From positions 62,001-126,000 of the forward strand of contig QANZ01031629.1 of assembly GCA_003254925.1 (NCBI GenBank): a DNA stretch of 64,000 bases, in the 5' to 3' direction. Positions 1 to 10,268 of the stretch are shown here, piece by piece. Under the pieces are notes generated by a model. That model saw nothing but the letters and a program-made list of their open reading frames with translations, made no database searches and was not told where the DNA came from. This DNA is from Chamaecrista fasciculata. Taxonomy: Eukaryota > Streptophyta > Magnoliopsida > Fabales > Fabaceae. Positions within the stretch are counted from its first letter, which is position 1. The number at the start of each line of letters is the position of its first letter. The position numbers and the translations under genes are program-made.

Positions 1-2463
1 TACAAGTCTTATTTTTGTTAAGGTGGGATTGTTAGCAAATGATGAGATAAAATCGAGTGTGAAAATGAATTTTCATAATTTTTCTCTTTTTGCTTACAAT
101 TACGTTCCAATTGGTCAAAAAAAGGACTCGTCATCAAGAGAAATATTAACATGTAGTTTCGAACTCTTTACAATTAAACTTAAAACGAGAGAGATAATTT
201 TGACCCTTTGACTACGAAATAAGGAGTCTACTTTTGAAATCCAATTTGATATAGTTTGCTTAGTGCCCCAATTGGACAAAAAAGTAATTCGTTAAAAGCA
301 ACATATTGGTCAAAATAGCTTGTCAGAAGTAATACATAGCTCAAAACTCATCATAATCGGATTTGAAACGAGAAATATATGATGAACTTTGCTCGTTCGA
401 CTATGAAACAAGCGGCTCACTTTTAGAATCCAATTTGACATTGTTTGCTGACAGACCTAATTAGACAAAGAAATGACTCATTAAGAATAACTTGTAGCTT
501 TGAACTTGTCGCAATCGAACTTAAAATTAGAGATATATAGTCACATTCAATCGTTGAGACTATATATGGACTAAAACTTTTAATAAAGATATAGGACAAA
601 AATTGCAAGAAAAAAGATAAACCGCTAGATTGTAACTTATTTCAAAGATAAGAGATCAAAATTGTACTTTGGCCAAATATCTTTAACGTTCAAATTTTTA
701 CAAATAGACCCCGAACTTTTAAAATTGTGCAACAAACCCATCCGTCATCTTTCTGTCAAATTCATTAACAGTTTCACCATTTATACGAGCACCCAGCCAG
801 AATGATGAATATGTAGATTGTAGGGGCTAAACAAGTATAAACCTCTACTCTACAATATTTGTTGTGTCTCTAATGGGATCGAATCATTGAAGTTGTCAAG
901 GCTAAGAAAGACACTCAAAATAATCAGAATAACCGGAATTCGACCTCACCCGTTCGTTGTAAGGCGGCCAAATAACCGGAATTTATGCACTAAAGTGGTG
1001 CAATTCGGGTTGTTTCTCTTGAGGAACTTTCTTGGATAGTTTAAAGGAAAATAATGCTAAGAGTTTAAAGGAACAAGACAAATTCATAACTAGAAATGAA
1101 ATCCTCATTGCATTGGTGATTTGAAGTATAAGCCAAGAGTTCAACCACAAAGTAATTGTTACCAACTACAAGCTAACACCCTATAATCATAATCCTCATG
1201 ATTTACATCAACCCTAACAATTATTGTGAGATCCCGAAATTTTAGAATTCAGTTTTGAGGGTTTAAAAATAGAATTAGCGATTTATAAGATTTTATATAG
1301 ATTTTTAAGCTAGTTTTAAACCAGTATAATGGGGTTTTAGTTTACATCTTTTTTAAAAAAATAAGAGAAATTAGGAAGAATTACAACACTCTCAAATTCA
1401 GATTCGCAACCTAAATTACATCAAAGTTCAGAATCCTAACTAAGGACAAAGATAAGCTAAGATGAAACTCAAGAAAAATATGAGAAAACTCCCTCAAATA
1501 ATGCTCCTAGCTAAAGCTTGACTCCATTGCTCCTTCGGGTGAACATACTCAGCTACTCATGGTGAAGAAACGAGCTCCACCAACCCACAAACGAAGACAA
1601 CCAGCCATGGCCACCAAGAGAGCTCAAAGGGGACGAAAATGGCAAGTAAGATGAGATGAAGAAGATATGCTAGATATTGGTGTATGTGTGCTAATGTGGA
1701 AAGAAACCCTAAGGACTCTGATTTCAGTTAAATTTCGGGTCTAAATGAGGTTGGGCTGGGTTGGAAACACAAAATCGGCCTTGGGCTTTGAAATCTAAAA
1801 ACTTTTGCGAACTGTAGCCGTTGGACCGCCGTTAAGAAGGGTGGTGGTTGCCCAATGGCTAACTCTGTTGGACAGCTAAAAACATCGTTGAAATGGTCTC
1901 GGGCTACTTTCCTTGCATCCTTGGCTCTTCCTTGAGGTTTCCCATGCTTAAGACTTCATTTAAACTTTTCAAAAACATCAAAGATTAAGTGATTCGTCAA
2001 GATTAGAGTGATAAAACAAATTAAAGAATTAAACACGATAAAAATCACAAAATCAATCGCAAATGAGTCCTAATAAGCACTAAACCCCTAAACATCATAT
2101 TCTATCATAAAAGATTATAAAGGCATGCAATTAGCTCCTAAATGTATATAAAATGTCCCTAATAAATGTCACTAAAAAGCATGATAGAAAATGTACAGAG
2201 GCCTGTCATCAAGATATCTCCATTTGTCAAATAATTGATGCTAATAAAGAGAAAAGGAGGAGAAAGAAGCAAAAGATACTAATCCCTTCTGTATGGCTGT
2301 AAATGATCAAGTTGTTAGTTACTATAGATTTTACAAACATATTAACAATAATTATAACTAACATATACAGACTTTGAAATACACATAAATCTCACAACTA
2401 AAAGAAAAAAGAAAGAAAAGATAGTAAGACTGTCAAACTAGCGTGGAAACAATTTACTCAGAG
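1..2463. other. Intergenic, no gene recognised
   Basis: No supportable gene. Roughly 1-660 is repetitive DNA with fold-back character, related in wording to stretches at 4960-5470 and 51262-52100 (recurring pieces such as 'gtagctttgaact' and 'agagatatat'). From about 1230 to 1990 there is a moderately GC-richer stretch with short low-quality ORFs and no recognisable domain. The remainder is AT-rich. Confidence 0.5.
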
Positions 2464-2785
2464 TCATTTCGTTAATAGAGCGTGGCGTGGAATTGTTGAC
2501 ATGTTGACCAAAAGACGTGAATTCATCTCTCCAATGGTTGGTTCCATTTGATCATATAAGAAGAACACTGGTTCTTGAGGAAATGACAGTTGAATTAAAT
2601 TATTACCGAGATATTGAAGAACTGCAACCATTGATGGCCTAGCATTTGGATTTTGTTTAACACATAACAAACCAATATGGATGCATTTCATTAATTCACT
2701 ACGAGATTCAAGTTCTATCAGATTTAAATCCAGTATCTCTGAACAAAATTGTGGGCCATATCTCACAGTTGCGTATTTAATAATT
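2464..2785 (-). pseudogene. CRK last-exon remnant (unit D kinase end)
   Basis: The minus-strand frame encodes the C-terminal end of a CRK kinase domain: it contains 'KCIHIGLLCVKQNPNARPSM' followed by an L/P-rich tail, matching the last exons of units B (35134-35466) and C (44864-45193). The 5' part of the exon (the W-K-Q-W-R-E stretch in intact copies) has decayed near 2760-2785. No TM or upstream kinase exons are present nearby, so this is a stub of a formerly complete receptor kinase. It most likely belonged with the DUF26 remnants at 4200-6992, the middle having been lost. Confidence 0.8.
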
Positions 2786-3390
2786 TTGGAAATCTATCAT
2801 AGTTGCGTCAACGTCCTCACTGGGTCAATCAAAATTATATAAATATAAAAACCAAGTCAACAAATAAACCATCCAGTCCATCCTGTTTAATTTCAGAGAA
2901 TTTTCTGAACGAACGTTTATTTCACGTTAGAAGAAAAATTAGCTATCATTTGTTTCTAGTGAATAGCGATGGTATTTGACGCGCAATAGTCAATACTTCT
3001 TAAAAAGTTTCTACGATCAAAAACCTTCTTTTTCTTTTTCGCGCTGGGGGTATATATACAGTATATATCCCTGCCTCTGGCTCCAAATCAAATTCCAAAA
3101 CTCTTGGTTACTATTTAGCGTCGTACGTGTTTGAACTTTGAAACTTCAACTTCAACTTGCATAGTGCGGTATAGGTTTGCTCTTTATGCAAGTTCAAACA
3201 CGTGTTTGAACTTGCATAGTCCAAAACTCACGTAGTTTTATCCATTACTCTTTGAGTGTTCCACTCCAGTCTACACTCTACAGTCAGTCACCGGCCTCTA
3301 CATCGAACGTTTCTATATATATATAGAAAGCATGAAAATTTGTCATTCCCAATATAATTAATAGTATGAAAATAGCCATGCATATATATA
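2786..3390 (+). promoter_or_regulatory. Upstream region of plus-strand DUF26 gene
   Basis: About 600 bp precede the start codon at 3391. A TATA-rich stretch (ggtatatatacagtatatat) lies near 3049-3068. W-box cores (TTGAC or its complement GTCAA) occur near 2823, 2854 and 2987, which is usual for pathogen-responsive CRK promoters. A 32-bp perfect palindrome lies at 3186-3217 (separate entry). Promoter assignment is inference; the motifs are visible. Confidence 0.4.
3186..3217. repeat. 32-bp perfect palindrome centred on a G-box
   Basis: Two 16-bp halves (left half ATGCAAGTTCAAACAC) are exact reverse complements with no spacer, and the centre is CACGTG, the G-box core. A partial copy of one arm (cgtgtttgaact, then cttgcatagt) sits 60 bp upstream around 3125-3165. 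It lies about 170 bp before the DUF26 start codon. Confidence 0.85.
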
Positions 3391-4196
3391 ATGCTTTCCT
3401 TCTTGATGATGAAGTACTCTAACAAGGTCTTTCTCCCTTTCTACCTTCCTATAATAATAATAACCCTTTTGATTGGCAAAAGCCATGGATACTGTGAAAA
3501 CACAACAGCAAATACATTCGCCACAAACAGCATGTTCAACACTAATGAAGGTATAGCAGTTAAAAACTGCTTTCTGTTATCATTTGGTTAAGGAGTTGTA
3601 AGTTAGTTTGCTTAGCTGGCATAATTAGTTCAGAGTTGTTAATTTTCTGTTTCTCTTAGTCATGCGTAAGGCTTGTCTATAAATAAGCTTCTCTTGTAAG
3701 AACAGATCAATTCATTCAATACACATTACATTTCTCTTTCTCTGATTCTGTTTTCTGCTATTTCATTTTCTTAATAAACACAAACCTAAATCGCTTACTC
3801 TCTTCCCTTTCCAACAACGCCAACCAAACTGCTTATGGATATTACAACACCACCGTGGGATCTCAAAGCGACACCGTGTACGGCCTCTTCCTCTGCCGTG
3901 GGGATCTCACCAATGCCACGTGTCAAGATTGCATTTCCAAGGCAATCAAAATCGTCGTGGAAAAGTGCCCCAATTTGAAAGAAGCGTTCCTGTGGCACAA
4001 CTTTTGCTTGGTGCGTTACTCGGACCAGTACTTCTTCGGGGAGGCGAAGAATAATCCCATCTTTGCTTACCCAAACGTGAATAACGCGTCAGATGTGAGT
4101 AGTTTTAATTAAGTGTTGGGTAATACATTAAAAGAAATAACGGCGGAAGCGGCGAATGGTGGCGACAGAAAGAAATACGCTTGTACAACGCTAGTA
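3391..4196 (+). pseudogene. Broken DUF26 (CRK/CRRSP-type) gene
   Basis: The first exon part encodes a signal peptide (hydrophobic 'FLPFYLPIIIITLLIG') and the start of a DUF26/Gnk2 domain. A 234-bp insertion (3543-3776) interrupts it, and DUF26 coding resumes with 'NLNRLLSSLSNNANQT' and the full C-X8-C-X2-C motif 'CRGDLTNATCQDC'. An in-frame TAA near 4111 stops the frame after 'NNASDVSSFN', although homology continues ('VLGNTLKEITAEAANG') to about 4178, where the gene is cut by fusion to a minus-strand DUF26 remnant. The second DUF26 domain, TM and kinase are absent. It is therefore broken at least three ways: insertion, premature stop and 3' truncation. In orientation it is the odd one out; every other CRK in the window is on the minus strand. 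Confidence 0.85.
3543..3776 (+). mobile_element. 234-bp LTR-like insertion (possible solo LTR)
   Basis: The insertion interrupts DUF26 coding sequence and is flanked by the 5-bp direct repeat AACAC (3538-3542 and 3777-3781), the target-site length typical of LTR elements. Inside, a TATA-like TATAAATAAGC near 3680 is followed by a pyrimidine-rich tract, the usual layout of a plant Copia LTR. The ends are not the canonical TG..CA, so a solo LTR with unusual ends, or another short element, remain alternatives. No internal retroelement coding region is present. Confidence 0.5.
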
Positions 4197-4244
4197 GAAA
4201 CCAAAGGAGTTTGGGGAGGCATAGGCGCTTGTACAACGCTAGTA
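4178..4244. repeat. 19-bp direct repeat at fusion of two DUF26 genes
   Basis: 'cgcttgtacaacgctagta' occurs at 4178-4196 and again at 4226-4244. The first copy ends the plus-strand DUF26 gene; the second lies inside the 3' end of the minus-strand DUF26 remnant. The geometry suggests a rearrangement junction with a short templated duplication. Confidence 0.7.
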
Positions 4245-4956
4245 TTGCTTTTGCTATAAAATTGTTATGTTTGAAACCTCAAGTTGTTTTTCAAGAAAGT
4301 GCAAACGGATATCTTGCTCTATTTGTTTAAGACATGTGCCACAATCTTGGTTTGACAAATCTGGTGTGCATTGTGCAAGAGTGAACAACTTTTGCCACTC
4401 GTTGTCTTCTTCTTCTGTTGCAAAGTTATTAGCTCCTGGTTTGGTTGCCTTTGCCACCACTTTAGTCAACAAGGCTGCTAATAGCTGATTGAAGGAGTCC
4501 TGCGGATAATAAAAATAGGCTTCTACTATGTATTTAGTGCTTGTGTCCACAGTCGAGAAGAAAGAGTGGTTAGAATAGCGAAGCAAGCACTGATCATACC
4601 ATATGATAGCCTCTTTCGAGAAACGACATTCAGAGGATAATGTATGGGATGCATTACCCATACATTGGTGGCAATATTGAGAGGACACATCGCCTCGGCA
4701 CATGAAGAGGCCATACACTGTGTCACTGGAATTTCTGCCAACAATTACTTTGGTGTTGTTCAATCCCACCATGCATGTTACCATTATTGGAAGATAAAAC
4801 CAATGAAGATAGGAGTTTTTTCAGGTTCAACTCATAGGTACTGTTGACAGTAAAGTTTTTGGTGGTAGAGCAGCTGGACTTGAAATAATAATACTGTCCT
4901 ATTGATCCTACCCAAAAAGAACAAAATAGTTTCAGTTGCTTATGTAAAAAAGTCAC
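4200..4956 (-). pseudogene. DUF26-pair exon remnant (unit D, exon-2 type)
   Basis: Minus-strand reading gives a close copy of exon 2 of unit C (47124-47879): two DUF26 motifs, 'CRGDVSSQYCHQC' and 'CTPDLSNQDCGTC', and the same linker 'KATKPGANNFATEEEDNEW'. A small insertion near 4760-4770 shifts the frame between the N-terminal part (starting around 4890) and the rest, and the end of the second domain has decayed before the fusion at about 4200. Just upstream of the position homologous to the exon-2 splice acceptor there is an ATG-led hydrophobic stretch ('MTFLHKQLKLFCSFWVG'), absent as a start in units B and C. No TM or kinase exon follows. Confidence 0.85.
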
Positions 4957-4959
4957 AAA

Positions 4960-5470
4960 GATTTAACGAACACTAATTGTTTAGTCCTTTATGTTTCAAA
5001 ATATTTAAATTGGTCCAAAATGTTAGTGAAATATTTCGTTTTGGCCTCAAACTACTGAATATGGTTGTATTTCTCTCGTTTTAAGTTCGAATGTGACGAG
5101 TTCAAAGCTACGTATTGCTCTCAACGAGTACTTTCACTATCCAATTGGAGCTATAAGCAATCGAGGTCAAATCAGTCTCGAAAGTATACCTCTTGTTTTA
5201 TGGTCAAACAAGCGAAATTGATCATATATCTCTCATTTCAAATTTAAAATTAACGAATTCAGAGTTACGTTTTCACTTAACATGTCATTTGAACTTGAAA
5301 TTAGATATGAAAGAAATATAACCAAATATAATAGTCTGGGACTAAAATGAGACATTTTGTTAACATTTAGAACCAATTGGAAGCAGATGAAACATTTTGT
5401 TGGCATTTAGAATCAATTTGAAACATTTTGTTAACATTTAGAACCAAATTCAACTGTTACTATGTCCAGA
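4960..5470. repeat. Dispersed fold-back-like repeat
   Basis: The left part reads 'ggtccaaaatgttagtgaaa' and the right part contains 'gagacattttgttaacattt' and nearby copies in inverse sense. Internal wording is shared with the repeats at 1-660 and 51262-52100. It is an imperfect inverted repeat, probably an old non-autonomous DNA transposon; the ends are not sharply defined. Confidence 0.35.
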
Positions 5471-5526
5471 ACCAAAGAAGCCGTTGAAGCTCTGTTCCTT
5501 AACTGCTTCTCTATCTTATGTATGCT

Positions 5527-6099
5527 GGCAAAACACCCTTTTATGCCCCTAACGTTTGCGGTGATTTTCAGTTATGCCCCTAACGTTTCATTTGTGTTTG
5601 TGCCCCCAATGTGAAACGTTAGTTTCAATTATACCCCCAATTTCAATCATCCACAAAAAAACACCATTTTCGCACGATTTGAACTTGGTTTTGATCAGAT
5701 TTTATATGGGTTTTAATTTTCGGACATCACAAACTTGATTCCTTGGATCAATTTCAAATATTAAGCTCAAAATAACCCCAAATCCGAAAAAAAATCGGAC
5801 CCGATGAACCCCGAAAAGGACCAAAACGAAATGCAGCAAAACGACGCATTTTTCTCAAAATTTCCATGTGCAAAATGATCCTTAAGAGCCAAAAATGAGT
5901 ACCCATAAACTCATTTATCAAAACATACTGAAATGAACACGGATCGAAGCTCAAAAGTTCCGAAAAACGGTACACTAACGAGGGTGGGGGCATAATTGAA
6001 ACTAATATTTTACATTGAGGGCACAACTGACACAAATGAAACGTTAGGGGCATAACTGAAAATCACCGCAAACGTTAGGGGCACGAAAGAGTGTTTTGC
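5527..6099. mobile_element. Mutator-type MITE, copy 1
   Basis: This is a 573-bp element with long terminal inverted repeats: the left end begins GGCAAAACACCC and the right end finishes GTGTTTTGC. Arms of over 100 bp carry the phrase 'ccctaacgtttgcggtgatt' and its complement. Flanking direct repeats TTATGTATGCT (5516-5526) and TTATATATGCT (6100-6110) match at 10 of 11 positions, the TSD length expected of Mutator-like elements. The interior shares sequence with copy 2 at 42168-42745. No transposase is encoded, so it is non-autonomous. Short ORFs inside it are not genes. Confidence 0.85.
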
Positions 6100-6420
6100 T
6101 TATATATGCTTGTCTTATTTTAATGGAATTTCCTTTCATACCAAAAGAAAAAGAATCAATTTGAATATTTTAAAACATAAAAAATTAAAATAAACATTAA
6201 GAAAAACATTTAGAACCAAAATAACTCTTCAACCTAGACTAAAATATACGTCATTATGAATATTTTAATCACTATAACTCGTTTAGTATCTTACTTAGCT
6301 TATAGTTATAATATTGTTATTATTATATTTCCAATATAAAAATAAATTGCTCAAAAACTTTTTATATAACAATTAAAATTTTATTAAAAAATAATTTAAT
6401 AATATATTATTTTATTAAAA

Positions 6421-6992
6421 ACGTTTCATTACTATTAAGCTTTGCTTCCTTTGTTGCAAATTTGGCTGTTGCAGCCTCCTCTAATACATCATTCAGTGTC
6501 TTCTCTATTACTTTCCTTTCCCTGATCGTTGTTGAGTATAATAGCCATAAATTCTGGGCCATTCGCTGAGGGTAGAGAAGAAATAATGGTCAGAATAGCG
6601 AAGCGAACACTCCTCATACCAAATGATGGCCTCATTGTTGTTTCGAAACTCTGATACTATTCTTTCGGATGCGTCTTCAACGCAATCATGACAAAGCTGA
6701 GTTGGGATATCGCCTCGGCACCAGAACTGTACATAAATGGTGTCGGAAGTGGTTTCGTCACTAACGCTACTACTAGTGTTGTCGAAAGCCTTGTTATTAG
6801 AGGATTGGATTTAGGGAAGGCAAGGAAAAGAGGTGAATTGGTAGGCGCTATTGGAGCTGAAGTTTCTCGTGATTGTGCAGTTGACATAAAGAAATTGGGA
6901 ACAGTGTCATCTGCTTCAGTAACATCACCAATATTGATGATGAATAAGGCTAAAAGAGTACAAAAATACAGGATACCCCGACGGTACTCATA
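6421..6992 (-). pseudogene. DUF26-pair exon remnant (unit D, exon-1 type)
   Basis: Homologous to exon 1 of units B (40622-41426) and C (48852-49659). The minus-strand start at 6992 reads 'MSTVGVSCIFVLF' and then meets an in-frame stop inside the signal peptide. Further frameshifts separate the DUF26 blocks; the surviving order is signal peptide, first DUF26 region, then the linker up to the position equivalent to 'KLNGNE' in the intact copies. The second DUF26 domain is missing beyond 6421, where AT-rich DNA begins. With 4200-4956 it shows that unit D once had the same two-exon DUF26 arrangement as units B and C. Confidence 0.85.
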
Positions 6993-8958
6993 ACTTGTTG
7001 CTGAATTGAATAAGGTTTGAAATTAGAGATGGATATGAAATGCAACCAATTACATGCCTCGTGGGAAAAATAGATCACTTGTGTTGGCATCAATTGTTAT
7101 TATAGTCGAATTGAATTGCCGAACACAAGCTAAGCTAACTGATGAATCATTCACAACCAAGTGTTCTGTGGGTCTCCTCTGTCGGACATCTCAAATTTGT
7201 CTTCATTTTTGTTGTTTGTCGTCTTTTATTTATTTCTGTTTTTGTATTCAAGTAAAAGTGTAAGTAAAACACATATTAATTTACATTATTATTACTAAGG
7301 TTTATCTAATATGTGTTCTTATTATGACACATGATAAGAATCTATGTTCTTTAGTACAATTTCAAATATGAAAGTTTTAAGAACGATAAGAATCTATTTA
7401 ATAGCATGAGATAAAATTAATCAAATTCTTTTGAAATAATTAATTTAATGTCTCTTTATTTTTTGTGACAAAAATATTTCTATATATATATATTGGTACT
7501 AACAAATTAAAATAGGTTGAGAAAATAGAATTGCTTTTCTGCTAACAATTATAGCTTTTAATAAATAGAGGTGAACAAAAACCCGACCCGATTAACCCGG
7601 TCCGACCCGAGCACTTCGGGCTGGGCTAGGTCCCAAGTCTAGTACTTGTAGACCCCATCCAACCCGGGGTATACTCATTATTTATATATATTTATATTTT
7701 TTTTTACAAAATATTTTTTTTATTGTAATATTATTTTAATTAATTGTATATTAAAAAATACATAATACATATATTTAATTTCAATTAAATTAAATTTTTT
7801 TTACAAATAAATCAAATTAAATGTTTTTATTAGGCAAAAGTATTGTTGGTACAATTAACGTATGAGGTCATTTTCAGTTATACCCCCAACGTTTTTTTTT
7901 TATCAATTATACCCAAGTTGCATTTTTTTTGTTTTAAGGTACTTAAGTTTCCATTATTTAGAAAACTTCCATTCTCTCAAGTTTTTTCTTTCACACGAGT
8001 CCCTAACTAATTACAGAACAATCCAAAATGTTTGTCATCTTTAACGAACTGGTCCCTACAATTGAGAAACCCGAAAAATCTCTCCCCGATCTGTTTTACA
8101 TAGTTCCGGCAACCACACACAAACTCGCCAGTGAGCCTCGAATATAGAGAAATTGAGCAGAAATACCAATATCTCTAGCTCCCGGTGTTAACACACAATC
8201 TTCAATGGCGGTGTCGTCGTGGTTGTCGAAATTAAAAAGTAAAGTAACTTCAAAACCCATTTGAATCTTTCATACAAGTACTTCTGAAAATAATGGTACG
8301 AAAAGTTGAATAACTTTTAACGGGCGATCAAACTTTTTTTTTTACTATGTATACGTAATATAAAAGAATAATTTACATCAACTCAAACAAAATATATAAA
8401 ATGTAAATCATCCACAAAATATCCAATCGCTTTGCAATAACATAGGTTTATGATAAAATAAACAAAACCAAAGTCAATTATCTTATTACAACTTAGAACA
8501 AACATCCTATCTGACCAAAAAAAGAAAAAGAACAAACATCCTACATTATTGACGCGGACCCCACTATATGAAAAGAAATGCTTTAATTTCTTCCATTTTT
8601 TTTTTGGCCAACTTTAATTTCTTCCATTTACACAACTACTCTTCTGCTTCCTCTTTTTCTCTCGTTTTTTTTTTCTCTTTTAAATGTCAATTTTTCCTTC
8701 TCTTCCTTCAAATTCTATTCCTTCTCATTTATTTGTCATTATCAAAAATAATATCTTGGGTCAAAAGCTTAATCAATGAAAGAACGTCGAAATGAGTGAA
8801 CCTCTGAGAGGAAGATGACCTATTGCGACGAAGAAGGCGATTGACCCAAATTAAACGCGTCGATAGTGGAGGAAGATGATATGCTTCAGGTCTTCTGGAG
8901 CTGAACCTTATGGAAGATGGTGAATGTCGTTTATTATTTTTATAATAATTTATTTTTG
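6993..8958. other. Intergenic; decayed transposon ends and unit-D upstream block
   Basis: No gene. About 7570-7680 resembles one end of a hAT-type MITE (gaccc-rich). About 7833-8330 begins with ggcaaaagta and phrases such as 'cagttatacccccaacg', the left end of a Mutator-type element without a matching right end. About 8400-8640 is the upstream block of unit D: the phrase 'ccactatatgaaaagaaatg' recurs in related form near 42830, 50330 and 52830. At 8446-8490 it carries the empty version of the site occupied by the MITE at 42168-42745. Confidence 0.5.
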
Positions 8959-9367
8959 TCGTTATCTCATATATGGCCTATTAAAATGGATGATTTTTTT
9001 TTAATATCTTATATTATATGGCTCCACCTTTTTCTTGTCGTCATTTTTTTTTAACTTTTGGTTAAACTTTATTTAATCAATAAAAAAATATATAATTGTT
9101 CATATCATAATTATAAATTAAATAAAAAATTAGAAAGTGGNGGTGCCCGGCTCGTCTTCGAAACCAGCAGCAGCAGGTGCCCGGCTCGTTATCTCATATA
9201 TGGCCTATTAAAATGGATGATTTTTTTTTAATATCTTATATTATATGGCTCCACCTTTTTCTTGTCGTCATTTTTTTTTAACTTTTGGTTAAACTTTATT
9301 TAATCAATAAAAAAATATATAATTGTTCATATCATAATTATAAATTAAATAAAAAATTAGAAAGTGG
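8959..9367. repeat. 182-bp duplication around a single N (assembly join)
   Basis: Bases 8959-9140 are repeated at 9186-9367. Between them are an N (9141) and a 45-bp stub whose 'ggtgcccggctcgtcttcga' matches the gag region of the retrotransposon at about 19037-19075, followed by a second 'ggtgcccggctcgt'. The pattern is what a faulty contig join or gap fill produces rather than a biological event. The real sequence probably has one copy of the 182-bp block and no gag stub. Confidence 0.8.
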
Positions 9368-9697
9368 GTTGAGAACGTGGGTTGTGTCTCTCTCTCCATA
9401 TTTTTTCCTATAATGTGGGACATACAGAAATTTATTTTTTTAGGTCAAAACCTCACTTGAGTCCATAATGTTTACTATTAATTTCATTTTGATCCCTAAT
9501 ATTTGCATGGCTGTTAGAACACGCAAAGCTCCTAGTATATTAATATTAGTGTGCTTTGCATCAATTTAAATTTAATAATTATTAAAATATTAAAATTGAA
9601 AAAACATTTTATTATATTTTTAATTAAAAATTATTTTTTTATAATATATTGTTATTTTTATTTTATTTTATTTTAATAACAATATTTTTATTTAAAA

Positions 9698-10268
9698 TGA
9701 TAAACTGGAAAATGACTGGCACTTACCTAGTTCACCGGAGAGGGCTGCAAGAGCCAAGACTTGAACGAAGACCTGCAAAAGCTTCACAGGGGGGCCCTGC
9801 GAAGTGTACTCCGACGCTCAAGTTAGTAAGAGAGTAATGAGAGAGTAGGAGAATTTGAGAGTGTAAGAAGTAGCTAACCTTGAACTGGTGAAATGGGCTC
9901 TATTTATAGAGCAGGGAGGAGAGAGGTGGTCAGCGTGCGGGGCGGACCACGTTCTGGGCACGATCTCCACCAGCGAAGATGGTGGAGACCGAGATTTGCG
10001 GAACAAGGCAATCGTGGGTGATTGCGTGTTGTGTTTCTAGGCGGGCGCCTAGAACCTGGAGATCGTGGGTAAGTTGGGTCGCAGCCCACGATCTCCCGTA
10101 GCGCGGATTGCGGAGCTGGTGATCGTGGGTGGCCACGTGTCATTTTGGGGACGGGCGCCATGACGCAGGGTGGATCACGAACGCCTCTAAGTGTGTTTAG
10201 GGCGCCCGACTGGCTCGAGGGCGCTTCGCGAAGGCTGTTTAGGCGTACGCCCAAATAGTGATGTATCA
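9698..10268 (-). repeat. 3' LTR of the Tat element
   Basis: 571 bp, nearly identical to 19530-20100. The plus-strand start TGATAAACTGG is preceded by TSD TAAAA. The interior side continues into aagtccctcc, which on the minus strand is a purine-rich tract just before the LTR, as expected for a polypurine tract. On the minus strand a TATA-like TATAAATAG lies near 9902-9910. Confidence 0.9.

Noticed and set aside
1226-1990. Stretch starting tgtgagatcccgaaatttta, resembling the first bases of some plant LTRs
   Set aside because: No matching second copy, no target duplication and no retroelement coding nearby; too weak to call.
5754-6053. 99-codon ORF in the MITE, with a counterpart at 42348-42653
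   Set aside because: Conserved only because the two MITEs are copies of one another; no known domain.
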